A stretch of 64,000 nt of DNA from positions 806,001 to 870,000 of the forward strand of contig CAWBVI010000002.1 of assembly GCA_963792205.1 (NCBI GenBank), in the 5' to 3' direction. The translations under genes and the position numbers were made by a program. This document shows positions 42,156 to 50,712 of this stretch, piece by piece; position 1 is the first letter of the stretch; the number at the start of each line of letters is the position of its first letter. The DNA comes from DATDAH01 sp963792205 (GTDB lineage Bacteria; Actinomycetota; Acidimicrobiia; Acidimicrobiales; DATDAH01). The notes beneath the pieces are model-generated. The model was not told the DNA's origin. It worked only from the letters and a program-made list of their open reading frames with translations, and searched no databases.

Positions 42156-43262
42156 CTATTCGAGGTCGACGCGGGAGTGGTCGCCGAGCATGAGCCGGGT
42201 GGCTCGGGGCAGGCGCCCGGAGCGGACGACCTCGACCTCCCGGCCGATGAGCGAGTCCTGCACGTGCGGGATGTTCACGATCCGGCTGTCCTCGAGGACG
42301 ACCGAGTGCTCGATCTCGGAGTCGAGGATCTCGCACCCTCCGGCGACCGACGTGTAGGGCCCGATGTAGCTGTTCACGACCCGGGTACCCGGCCCGATGA
42401 TGGCCGGCCCGCGGACGGTGCTGCCCTTGATCTCGGCGCCCGCTTCGACCACGACCCGTCCTTCGACGTTGGAGGCCTCGTCGACCTCGCCGAGGATCTC
42501 GGGGTCGAGGGTCTCGAGGATCAGGCGGTTGCCCTCGAGGAGTGGGTCGAGCTTGCCGGTGTCCTTCCACCAACCGTCGAGGATCTCGTGGCGGACCCGG
42601 TGGCCCTGGTCGATCAGCCACTGGATGGCATCGGTGATCTCCAGCTCGCCCCGAGGGGAGGGCTCGATGGCCGCGACGGCCTCGTGGATCGTCACGTCGA
42701 ACAGGTACACGCCCACCAACGCCAGGTCGGACGGGGGCTCGTCGGGCTTCTCGAGGAGCTGGAGGACCTCGCCGTCGGCGCCGATCTCGGCCACGCCGAA
42801 GCGCTGGGGGTCGGGGACCCGGGCGAGCAGGATCTGGGCCGAGGGCGGTGTCATGGCCTGGTCGAGGGAGGGGGTGGCCGACGCGGCCCGGTCGGCCTCG
42901 AAGCTGTCGACGAACTCGGCGATGCCCTGACGCAGGAGGTTGTCGCCGAGGTACATCACGAAGTCGTCGTCGCCCAGGAACTCCCGGGCGATGAGGACGC
43001 AGTGGGCGAGGCCGAGCGGCTCGTCCTGCGGGAGGTAGGTCACCTGGAGGCCCCAGCGCGAGCCGTCGCCCACGGCCGCCCGGATCTCGTCGCCCGTCTC
43101 GCCGATCACGATCCCGACCTCGGTGATGCCCGACTCGGCCATGTCCTCGAGGCCGTAGAAGAGGATGGGCTTGTTGGCCACCGGCACCAGCTGCTTGGCG
43201 CTGGTGTGGGTGATCGGGCGCAGGCGGGTACCCGCGCCACCGGACAGGATCAGGCCCTTCAC
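42156..43262 (-). CDS. rmlA: Glucose-1-phosphate thymidylyltransferase, long form
   Basis: 368 residues. The nucleotidyltransferase domain has GLILSGGAGTRLRPITHTSAKQ, a YLGDNLLRQG metal motif and DGWWKDTGKLDPLLEGNR; a C-terminal left-handed beta-helix-like part (VEGRVVVEAGAEIKGSTVRG and following) makes it the long form seen in archaea and actinobacteria rather than the 290-residue proteobacterial type. It starts the operon. GTG 43262 has TACAAC 7 bases upstream; the 19 extra in-frame codons above it are not family-like. Confidence 0.93.
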   Translation of the reverse strand: MKGLILSGGAGTRLRPITHTSAKQLVPVANKPILFYGLEDMAESGITEVGIVIGETGDEIRAAVGDGSRWGLQVTYLPQDEPLGLAHCVLIAREFLGDDDFVMYLGDNLLRQGIAEFVDSFEADRAASATPSLDQAMTPPSAQILLARVPDPQRFGVAEIGADGEVLQLLEKPDEPPSDLALVGVYLFDVTIHEAVAAIEPSPRGELEITDAIQWLIDQGHRVRHEILDGWWKDTGKLDPLLEGNRLILETLDPEILGEVDEASNVEGRVVVEAGAEIKGSTVRGPAIIGPGTRVVNSYIGPYTSVAGGCEILDSEIEHSVVLEDSRIVNIPHVQDSLIGREVEVVRSGRLPRATRLMLGDHSRVDLE

Positions 43263-43269
43263 GGCCGCC

Positions 43270-43275
43270 GTTGTA
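43270..43275 (-). promoter_or_regulatory. -10 box of the rml operon
   Basis: Minus-strand TACAAC lies 7 bases before the rmlA GTG, the same box as at murF. Leaderless arrangement. Confidence 0.45.
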
Positions 43276-43323
43276 TCAGGAGATGGAGCCGAGCCGAGGA
43301 TCTTGGTGAAGGTCCTCAAGCTC

Positions 43324-43329
43324 TATCCT
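43324..43329 (+). promoter_or_regulatory. -10 box of the GT2 gene at 43339
   Basis: TATCCT lies 9 bases before the GTG at 43339. A CACGG-CC-CCGTG repeat sits between box and start. TTGGTG at 43303-43308 could be a -35 with a short 15-base spacer. Confidence 0.4.
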
Positions 43330-43338
43330 CACGGCCCC

Positions 43339-44679
43339 GTGCCCCGCGTCCGTGCCGTCGTCCTGAACTTCAACGGCGGCCGCCACGTCGTCGAATGCGT
43401 CGAGGCCCTCACCCACACCGACTGGCCGGCGGACGACTTCGAGGTCGTGGTGGTGGACAACGCCTCCTCCGACGGCAGCGACGGCGAGCTCCGACGGCGG
43501 TTCCCCGACGTGGAGATCCGCCCGACCGGCGCGAACCTCGGCTTCCCGGCGAACAACGTGGCCATGCGGGACCTGGACGGCATCGACCACGTCGCCCTCG
43601 TGAACAACGACGCCTTCGTCGATCCGGGCTGGCTGCGCCCGCTCGTGGAGGCCCTCGAGGATGATCCGGCCCGGGGCGCGGCCTGTCCCCGGATCGTGTT
43701 CGCCTCCCGGTTCCTCGACCTGTCCATCGCCGCGCCGACCTTCCGGCCCGGCTCGGGCGACGGGCGCGACCTCGGGGTGCGCCTGTCGGGGGTCGAGGTC
43801 GACGGCGACGACGCCTGGCGGGACAGCCAGCGGGTCGAGGGCTTCTGGGGCCTCGAGCACGGCGACGGCGAGGAGGCCCACTTCGAGTGGACCCGCGACC
43901 GGGCGGTCGTGCGGGTCGCCGTCGCCGAAGGGGCGACCGGCGCCGTGGTCCGGCTGCGGCTGGCCGCGGAGGCGGCCAAGGTGGTGACCGTCGACGGGGG
44001 CGGCGGACCGCTCGCGGTCGAAGTCGGCCCCGAGCCCACCTGGATCGAGGTCCCGCTCGAGGGAACGGCCTACGACGTGGTGAACAACGTCGGCTCGGTG
44101 CTGGTCGACGGCGGTTACGGCGCGGACCGTGGGTTCCTCCAGCGCGACGACGGCCAGTTCGACGAGCCGGCCGAGGTCTTCGCCTGGTGCGGCGGAGGGG
44201 TTCTGCTGCGTCGCTCGTACCTGGAAGCGGTCGGGCTGTTCGACGAGCGGTTCTTCCTCTACTACGAGGACACCGACGTGGCCTGGCGGGGCCGGAGCCG
44301 AGGCTGGCGGTACGACTACGTCCCCGGCTCCCGGCTCCGGCACATCCACGCGGCCAGCAGCGGCGAGGGCTCTGCGCTGTTCCAGCACTACGTCGAGCGC
44401 AACCGCCTGCTGATGCTCGTGAAGAACGCCCCCGCCGGCCTCGCCGCCTCCGCCGTCCTGCGCTACGTGCTGATCACGGCGAGCTACGCCCGGCGGGACG
44501 TGGTCGCCCCCGTGCTGCGAGGGCACCGGCCGAACCTCGTCCTCCTCCGCCGGCGGAGCCGGTCCTTCCTCGCCTTCCTGCGCCTGCTCCCCGCCATGCT
44601 GGTGGCCCGGGCGCGCAACCGTCGGCAGCAGGTCGTGGACGACGCCGACCTCGTCTCGTGGATGGTGGGACAACCGTGA
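43339..44679 (+). CDS. Family 2 glycosyltransferase with inserted beta-rich module
   Basis: 446 residues. The GT-A domain starts VRAVVLNFNGGRHVVECVEAL, with VVDNASSDGSDGELRR and LVNNDAFVDPGWL (DXD-like). About 120 residues (roughly 135-260) are inserted into the transferase; they are rich in Val and Trp (FEWTRDRAVVRVAV, VRLRLAAEAAKVVTVDG) and end VNNVGSVLVDGGYGADRGF. The catalytic end resumes at WCGGGVLLRRSYLEAVGLFDERFFLYYEDTD. It probably adds rhamnose or another sugar to the cluster B glycan. GTG chosen for the TATCCT box. Overlaps the next gene by GTGA. Confidence 0.85.
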   Translation: MPRVRAVVLNFNGGRHVVECVEALTHTDWPADDFEVVVVDNASSDGSDGELRRRFPDVEIRPTGANLGFPANNVAMRDLDGIDHVALVNNDAFVDPGWLRPLVEALEDDPARGAACPRIVFASRFLDLSIAAPTFRPGSGDGRDLGVRLSGVEVDGDDAWRDSQRVEGFWGLEHGDGEEAHFEWTRDRAVVRVAVAEGATGAVVRLRLAAEAAKVVTVDGGGGPLAVEVGPEPTWIEVPLEGTAYDVVNNVGSVLVDGGYGADRGFLQRDDGQFDEPAEVFAWCGGGVLLRRSYLEAVGLFDERFFLYYEDTDVAWRGRSRGWRYDYVPGSRLRHIHAASSGEGSALFQHYVERNRLLMLVKNAPAGLAASAVLRYVLITASYARRDVVAPVLRGHRPNLVLLRRRSRSFLAFLRLLPAMLVARARNRRQQVVDDADLVSWMVGQP

Positions 44680-46242
44680 GGGTGGGGGTCTACAACCGCT
44701 ACTGGCGCACGGGCGGTGGCGCCGAGACCTATGGCGCCGCCGTGGCCCAGGTGCTGGCCCGCCACCACGACGTCGACCTGCTGGGTCCGGACGACGTGGA
44801 CCTGGCCGTCCTGGCCGAGCGGCTCCGCCTCGACCTCAGCGGCGTCCGCATGGTCGTGCTTCGCGACCGGCCCGGTGCGGTGCTCCGCGCCAGCCGGGGC
44901 TACGACCTCTTCGTCAACGTGTCGTTCATGAGCCACGAGGACGCCGGGGCGCCGCAGAACCTCTACATCACCCACTTCCCGGCGCCCTCGGCGCGAGACC
45001 TCAACGGGGCGCAGCGGCTGGCCATCCGGGTCCTGGGCCCGCTTGTCCGGGCACAGGCCGTCGACACCGCGTGGGGCGGAGGCTTCTACCCGCGGGAGGG
45101 CCGCCAGCCCCGCCACTTCTGGACCGGACCCGAAGCCTCGTTCTTCGTGGAGGCCCGGCCGGATCGGCCCGTGCCCGTCCGGCTCGTGTTCCGCCGCCAG
45201 CGCCCGGCGGGGATCGAGCCGGCGCGGGTCGAGGTGCTGGTCGACGGGGAGCCGGTGACCGAGCTGGAGGTGGCGAGCGGCGGCTCGGCCCTCGACCGGA
45301 GACGGGGCTTGCCCGTGATGGTGTCGGTCCCGGCCCGTCCGGGTGCCGAGGAGGTGGAGGTCCGCATCGTGTCGTCGACGTTCGTCCCCGCGGAGCACGG
45401 GCTGGGCGACGACGACCGGCGGCTGGGCGTCGCCCTCTCCAACCTGTACACGGGCGGTCGCCTGCGCGAACGGGTGGGGGCCTCGCTCGGGGCGTGGTTC
45501 CCGCTGCTGTACCGCCCGCTGCCGAACAAGAACTTCCTCGACACCTACGACACGCTGATCGCCAACTCCGAGTTCACCCGGGGCTGGATCCGGCGCTGGT
45601 GGGACCGCGACGCCACCGTCCTCTACCCGCCCGTGCGGCTCCACCAAGGGGGGACGAAGGACGAGATCATCCTCGGGGTCGGCCGGTTCTTCGCCCCCAA
45701 GGCCGGCCACTCCAAGAAGCAGCTGGAGATGGTGGAGGCGTTCCGTCGGCTGGTGGCGACCGGGCGCGGCCGAGGGCTGGTCGCTGCACCTCGTCGGCGG
45801 GTGCAGCGAGGCCGACCAGCCGTACCTGGACACGGTGCGGGAGGCGGCCGAAGGCCTGCCGGTGACGCTGCACGTGGACGCCCCCGGCGCCGAGCTGGCC
45901 GACCTGTACGCGCGGGCGTCGATCTTCTGGCACGCCACCGGGCTCGGGGAGGACCCCGACGTGGACCCGGACCGCATGGAGCACTTCGGCATCGCGATCG
46001 TGGAGGCCATGTCGGCCGGCGCGGTGCCCGTCGTCCTGGGCCGGGCGGGACCGGCCGAGATCGTCGAGCCGGGCCGCAGCGGCCGCCACTTCACCGATCT
46101 GGACGACCTCGTGGAGCAGACGGTCACCTTGATCGGCGACGACGGCGAGCGGACCCGGCTCTCGTCCGGGGCGATCGAGCGGGCGAGCTACTTCGGGCTC
46201 GACGCGTTCGCCGAGCGCCTCGAGGCCATCGTCCGGCGCTGA
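44676..46242 (+). CDS. GT4-like glycosyltransferase with inserted module (frameshifted)
   Basis: GT-B glycosyltransferase. VGVYNRYWRTGGGAETYGAA opens the N-terminal domain. Residues about 125-255 are an extra module (FYPREGRQPRHFWTG, ARVEVLVDGEPVTELEV, STFVPAEHGLGDDDRRLGVALS) resembling the insert of the preceding gene. The C-terminal donor domain has LGVGRFFAPKAGHSKKQLEMVEAF and, in the next frame, HFGIAIVEAMSAGAVPVV, the EX7E-type motif. One extra base near 45765-45768 breaks the frame; correction gives about 521 residues. Without it the frame runs as unrelated codons to 46274. GTG start overlaps the preceding stop. Confidence 0.82.
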
Positions 46243-46245
46243 ACG

Positions 46246-47152
46246 TCAGCCCGGCCGGATCGCCTCCCACGTGAGGAACATGTAGCTGGGCACGAAGCCG
46301 AGACGGGCGGCATCCGCGTCGGTGGCCACGGGCACGAGGTCGTCGCCGACCGAGCCGGACAGGAGCGACGGGACGTCGAACTCGCGGGAGGTGGGCCCGT
46401 CCCACTCGACGGCGCCCGTGCCGACCCGCCGCACCCAGTCCTCGGTGCCGAGCAGGGTGGTGGTGAACCCGTGCTGGCGGAGGCGGTCGGTGAGGTCGGG
46501 GCCGAAGCGCCAGAAGACGGGGGTGTCGTCACCGTGGAACTCGGGCTCGGTGGGTGGTGCGGTCGCCCCTTGCAGCACCGGGACCTGCAGGTACATGCGG
46601 CCTCCGGGGGCCAGCACCCGGGCGATCTCGTCGAGGGCCCGGTCCGTCTCGGGCACGTGCTCCAGCACGTGGGGGGTCAGGATGACGTCCAGGGACGCGT
46701 CGGGTAGGTCGATGGCCTGGAGGTCGAGACGGACGGACGCCGGCGTGGGCCCGCTCGTCGAAGTCGGAACAGGTGTAGGTGAACCACCGGTCCATGGCCC
46801 GCCGGTAGTCCTCACCGAGGCGAGGGCTGGTCTCGAGGAGGCGCGCCCGGAGGCTCGGCGGCGTGCGGGCGACGAAGCACCAGAAGAGGAAGCGGTCGCG
46901 GGCGATGCTGCCGCACTGCGGACAGGTCGCGAACTCGCAGTGCTGTGGCCCCTCGAAGCCCGCACCGGTCCAGCGACAGATGTTGCACCACGCCACGGCG
47001 CGGGCCTCGGCTCGGGTGCCGGCGTCCCAAGGCGACGGTGCGGTGTCGACCCAGGTCGTGGGATCCGGTGGCGCGGGCGATGCCTGCTCCTCCCGGGCGG
47101 TCAACCTGCGCAGGCGCCGACGGATGGCGGCCAGGTAGCGCTCACCTCGCAT
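46246..47152 (-). CDS. Zinc-ribbon SAM methyltransferase-like protein (frameshifted)
   Basis: About 300 residues when repaired. A basic N-terminus, then CNICRWTG-x15-CPQCGSIARDR (two CxxC pairs), LLETSPRLGEDYRRAMDRWF, and in the shifted frame LPDASLDVILTPHVLEHVPET, a hallmark of class I methyltransferases, with ARVLAPGGRMYLQVPVLQ. One extra base near 46741-46757 separates the two frames (N-part frame from 47152, C-part frame open from 46965). The whole protein parallels the C-terminal half of the fusion at 32310-33608. Probably methylates a sugar or lipid intermediate (inference). Confidence 0.78.
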
Positions 47153-47191
47153 GCGGCCGGGAGGCTAGCGGCGGCGGGGTTCCCGCAGGAC

Positions 47192-47209
47192 ATGGGTCGA
47201 ATGACCCAT
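47192..47209. promoter_or_regulatory. Inverted repeat upstream of the HD-GYP gene
   Basis: Perfect ATGGGTC-GAAT-GACCCAT, same arms as the repeat at 37930-37945, placed in the 120-base gap between the methyltransferase-like gene and the divergent HD-GYP gene. Spacers differ (4 versus 2 bases), so a common binding protein is only a possibility. Confidence 0.4.
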
Positions 47210-47235
47210 GGTCACGCGCGGAATGCGGCCATACT

Positions 47236-47252
47236 CTCACGGAGAGTGGTAT
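47236..47252. promoter_or_regulatory. wbaP-type box and -10 of the HD-GYP gene
   Basis: CTCACGGAGAGTGGTAT shares 15 of 17 bases with 15165-15181 upstream of wbaP, and its core ACTCTC-ACG-GAGAGT (47233-47247) is a perfect inverted repeat. It overlaps a candidate -10 TATTAT (47250-47255), 18 bases before the ATG. Against TNACNCWGNGTNA it has two mismatches. Confidence 0.45.
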
Positions 47253-47272
47253 TATCCTGGCGGGAAGGTGAC

Positions 47273-48856
47273 ATGCGGACCAGGCATCATCGATGGCGGC
47301 GCCGACCGCTGCTCAGTGTGTTGCTGCGCGCCGTCATCTTCATCGTCCCGATCCTCGTGGCCGTGGTCATCGGCCTCGCCGCGGCCGAGCTGCTGCCCCC
47401 TCCGGCGTCGGTTCTCGCCCGCCTGGCCTGGGCGACCACGGTCCTCTCGGCCTCCACCTGCGGGCTCCTGCTCGTCGGCCGCCTGGCCCGCCGTCTCCTG
47501 CCCGTCAGCTGGCTGCTGCAGGTCGGCCTGGCCTTCCCCGACGAAGCGCCGCGGCGCTTCGGCATCGCGCTCCGGTCTCTCCACCTGGCGCGGCGCGGCG
47601 GAGACGCCGATGACGGCCCGGCGGGCGCCTTGGCCCTGCTCGCGGCGCTGCTCACCCACGATCGGCGAACGCGTGGGCACTCGGAGCGGGTCGCGGCGTA
47701 CGCCCTGCTGATCGCCGACGAGCTCGGTCTCGACGACGCCGCCAAGCTCGAGGTGCGGTGGGCGGGGCTGCTCCATGACGTCGGCAAGGTGGCTGTCCCA
47801 CCCGAGATCCTGAACAAGCCCAGTCGACTGACCGACCGGGAGTGGGCGGTGATGTCGAGCCATCCGACCGAGGGCAGCGCCCTCGTCGCGCCGCTGCGAG
47901 AGCTGCTGGGTGATGCCGTTCATGCTGTCGACGGTCACCACGAGCGGTGGGACGGTCAGGGCTATCCGCGCGGCCGACGCTCGGCGGAGCTGCCGGTCTC
48001 GACCCGCATCGTCGCCGTGGCCGACGCCTTCGAGACGATGACCGCGGCACGGTCCTACAAGCCGCCCATGACGGTCGAAGCCGCTCGCACCGAGGTGGCG
48101 GCGTGCGCCGGCGGCCAGTTCGATCCCGCGGTCGTGCGCGCCTTCGTCGGCGTGTCGGTGCCCCGCCTCTGGCGGGTGGCCGGTCCGGTGGCCGTGCTGG
48201 CCCAGGTCCCTCTCCTCGGTGCTGTTCTCCAAGGAGCGAGCTCCCCGGGCGCGGGAATGGCACAGGGCGCGCTGCTGACGGCCGGCCAGGTCGCCGGCAC
48301 CGCCGCGATCGTGGGTGGCGCCCTCGTCGTCGGCGGCGCGGCCGATGCTTCCGCCCCCGATCCGGCGCGCCCCCCGGCGGTCGCCGAGCTCGCCGCTGCA
48401 CCGATCGGCGAGACGCTCGACGCGTCCGTTCCGTCCCCGACGCCGTCGCCGGAGGTCGACCGGGCCGAGGGTGAGCCGTCCGAGCGTGTGGATCGCGGGG
48501 CCGAGAGCACCGGCCGGGACCGACCCACCGAGCCCGGTCGACGGCACCCGGGTCGTCCGGCGGACGACACCCCCGATGACGCTGCTCGCCGACGATCGTC
48601 CGACGCGACCGGTCCCGACCCGGCACCGACGAACGACGACGACGATCAGGCCAGACCGGTTCCGGATGACGGTGGCGACGAGGTCCCTGACGAGGACGGT
48701 GACGAGGACGACAACTCGGGTCACGGCAACGACGCGGACCGTGACGACGACGACAACCCGGGTCACGGCAACGGCAACGGTCACCGCAACGGCAACGGCA
48801 ATAACGAGGACAACTGGGTACGGCGACGAACGGTCACTGCGGGTCAACGGCAATGA
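47273..48856 (+). CDS. HD-GYP domain membrane protein with Gly/His/Asn/Asp-rich tail
   Basis: 527 residues as read. Two N-terminal membrane helices (about 14-35 and 45-65), then an HD-GYP domain (about 120-290) with HSERVAAYALLIADELGL, the HDVGKVAVP pair, HHERWDGQGYP (GYP motif variant) and DAFETMTAARSY. These are marks of cyclic di-GMP phosphodiesterases. Two further hydrophobic stretches (about 305-360) precede a 130-residue Pro/Asp/Arg-rich then GHGN-repeat tail. The repeats continue past the stop in other frames to about 48960, so the end is probably frameshifted. GGAAGG precedes the ATG by 4 bases. Confidence 0.82.
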   Translation: MRTRHHRWRRRPLLSVLLRAVIFIVPILVAVVIGLAAAELLPPPASVLARLAWATTVLSASTCGLLLVGRLARRLLPVSWLLQVGLAFPDEAPRRFGIALRSLHLARRGGDADDGPAGALALLAALLTHDRRTRGHSERVAAYALLIADELGLDDAAKLEVRWAGLLHDVGKVAVPPEILNKPSRLTDREWAVMSSHPTEGSALVAPLRELLGDAVHAVDGHHERWDGQGYPRGRRSAELPVSTRIVAVADAFETMTAARSYKPPMTVEAARTEVAACAGGQFDPAVVRAFVGVSVPRLWRVAGPVAVLAQVPLLGAVLQGASSPGAGMAQGALLTAGQVAGTAAIVGGALVVGGAADASAPDPARPPAVAELAAAPIGETLDASVPSPTPSPEVDRAEGEPSERVDRGAESTGRDRPTEPGRRHPGRPADDTPDDAARRRSSDATGPDPAPTNDDDDQARPVPDDGGDEVPDEDGDEDDNSGHGNDADRDDDDNPGHGNGNGHRNGNGNNEDNWVRRRTVTAGQRQ

Positions 48857-48910
48857 CGAGGACAACTCGGGTCACGGCAACGCGACGACGACAACTCGGG
48901 TCACGGCAAC
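48710..48910 (+). repeat. 21-base repeats coding for DNSGHGN
   Basis: The unit GACAACTCGGGTCACGGCAAC occurs at 48710-48730, 48861-48881 and 48890-48910, with a one-base variant at 48752-48772. The last two copies lie beyond the annotated stop of the HD-GYP gene and in different frames, separated by a degenerate copy near 48818. Confidence 0.7.
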
Positions 48911-49062
48911 GGCGACGACGACGAGCGAGGCAGAGCGGGTGAACGCCGGGTGAACCGCAGCTGACCGCCGCGAGGCGAATGGACGGCCTATCCTGTTCGC
49001 CTCAGGCTCGACCCCGTCCGGGGTGGTGCCACCTCCCACTCGTGAAGGAACCGTTCTCGCTC

Positions 49063-49272
49063 ATGCACGCCTATCTCGATCCCGGTAGCGGGAGCATGCT
49101 CCTCGGTCTGGTCGCCAGCGGCATGGCCGGCATCGTCGTCGTCTTCAAGACCTTCGGCCACCGCATCAAGAGCACCCTGTTCTTCTGGAAGAAGGACGAC
49201 GCGGTCGTCGCCGAGCCGACGGCACCGGTCGAGGACGAGGACGCGAACCAGGCCGGCGCGGCCGCTTCCTGA
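49063..49272 (+). CDS. Small YLDPGSGS membrane protein
   Basis: 69 residues: MHAYLDPGSGSMLLGLVAS followed by one membrane helix (to about 30), a basic amphipathic stretch (FKTFGHRIKSTLFFWKKDD) and an acidic tail. The YLDPGSGS start is recognisable in small proteins encoded next to methyltransferases and alkaline-phosphatase-fold membrane proteins, exactly the two genes that follow. A GTG at 49042 with the same frame is the alternative start. Function unknown; probably a membrane subunit or chaperone of the next two proteins. Confidence 0.72.
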   Translation: MHAYLDPGSGSMLLGLVASGMAGIVVVFKTFGHRIKSTLFFWKKDDAVVAEPTAPVEDEDANQAGAAAS

Positions 49273-49311
49273 TCCCGCGGCACCGCCTGCCGGTGCCACC
49301 CTGCCCCCCAC

Positions 49312-50712
49312 ATGTGCCCTTCAGTTCAGCCTGACCCGGGATCCTTCCGGGACCCCTCGAGCCGCGTCTTCCTCGCCGACGACGCCGTCTGGCGTGGCCT
49401 CGACGCCGAGGCCCTCGGTGACTTCGAGGCGCTGGCGGCCACGGACTTCTTCCGGGCCGCCGTCGCCGCGGGCCAGATCGTCGGCACCGAGCTCGCCGCG
49501 GCCCCGCCCGAGGAGCTGAGCGGCGCCTGGGCCGGGGTGCTGCGCCACGAGCGCATCCCTGTGGTGACCTATCCCTACGAGTGGTCCTTCGAGATGCTGC
49601 GGGATGCCGCCCGTCTCCAGCTCGACCTCGTCGCCGGCGCCCTCGAGGTCGACCTGGTGACCAAGGACGCATCGGCCTACAACGTGCAGTTCGTCGGGTC
49701 CCGCCCCACCTTCATCGACGTCGGCTCCTTCGAGCGGCTCCGCGAAGGTGAGCCGTGGTACGGCTACCGCCAGTTCCACATGCACTTCCTGCTGCCCCTC
49801 ATGCTGCAGGCGTACCGGGGCATCGCCTTCCAGCCCCTGTTGCGGGCCGATGTGGAGGGCGTCGATCCGGCCGACGCCCGCCGGATGATGTCGTTCTCGA
49901 ACATCCTGAGCCCGCGGAAGAAGGGCACGCTGATCCACGTCGCGGCCCAGGCTCGGGCCGATCGGGCGACGTCGGACCGGGACGTGAAGTCGGAGCTCAA
50001 GCGCGCGGGCATGAAGAAGGAGCTCCTCGTCGCCCAGATCCGCAACCTGTCCAAGCTCGTCGGCCGGCTGCGGATCAAGGAGACGGGCACGGAGTGGGCC
50101 GGGTACAGCGACCGGAGCCACTACACCGATGCGGACCTCCGGGCCAAGGAGGCGTTCGTCTCGTCGGTCGCGGCGGCCGAGCGACCGGCCATGGCCTGGG
50201 ACCTCGGGGCCAACGACGGCCACTTCTCGCGGTTGGTGGCCGAGCACGGCGCCTACGTGGTGGCGGCTGACGGCGACCACGAAGCGATCGACCACCTCTA
50301 TCGGGCCCTGCGGGCCGAGGGGGACACCCGGATCCTGCCGGTCGTCCTCGATCTCGCCGATCCCTCGCCCGACCGGGGCTGGCGCAGCAGGGAGCGATTG
50401 GCCTTCACCCGCCGCAGCGAGCCCGGTCTGGTGCTGGCCCTCGCCCTGATCCACCACTTGGTGATCTCCCGCAACGTGCCGATGCAGGAGTTCGTGGACT
50501 TCCTCCACGACAGTGGCGGACAGCTCGTGGTCGAGTTCCCCACTCGGGACGACCCCATGGTCCAGCGCCTCCTCCGCAACAAGCGCGAGGGCATCCACGA
50601 CGACTACACGGTCGAGGCCTTCGAGGCTGCGCTGGCCCAGCGGTACGAGGTCCGCCGTCGCGAGGAGCTGCCCTCCGGCACGCGGATCTGCTACCACGCC
50701 GCACCCCGGTGA
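49312..50712 (+). CDS. SAM methyltransferase, nodulation-protein-like
   Basis: 466 residues. The N-terminal 230 residues form a separate domain (TYPYEWSFEMLRDAARLQLDLV, KDASAYNVQFVGSRPTFIDVGSF) seen before the methyltransferase domain in NoeA-like proteins. The catalytic part has AMAWDLGANDGHFSRLVA (motif I) and VVAADGDHEAIDHLY. No membrane segment. It overlaps the next gene by GTGA. Likely methylates a surface glycan or its lipid carrier together with the neighbouring membrane proteins (inference). Confidence 0.83.
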   Translation: MCPSVQPDPGSFRDPSSRVFLADDAVWRGLDAEALGDFEALAATDFFRAAVAAGQIVGTELAAAPPEELSGAWAGVLRHERIPVVTYPYEWSFEMLRDAARLQLDLVAGALEVDLVTKDASAYNVQFVGSRPTFIDVGSFERLREGEPWYGYRQFHMHFLLPLMLQAYRGIAFQPLLRADVEGVDPADARRMMSFSNILSPRKKGTLIHVAAQARADRATSDRDVKSELKRAGMKKELLVAQIRNLSKLVGRLRIKETGTEWAGYSDRSHYTDADLRAKEAFVSSVAAAERPAMAWDLGANDGHFSRLVAEHGAYVVAADGDHEAIDHLYRALRAEGDTRILPVVLDLADPSPDRGWRSRERLAFTRRSEPGLVLALALIHHLVISRNVPMQEFVDFLHDSGGQLVVEFPTRDDPMVQRLLRNKREGIHDDYTVEAFEAALAQRYEVRRREELPSGTRICYHAAPR

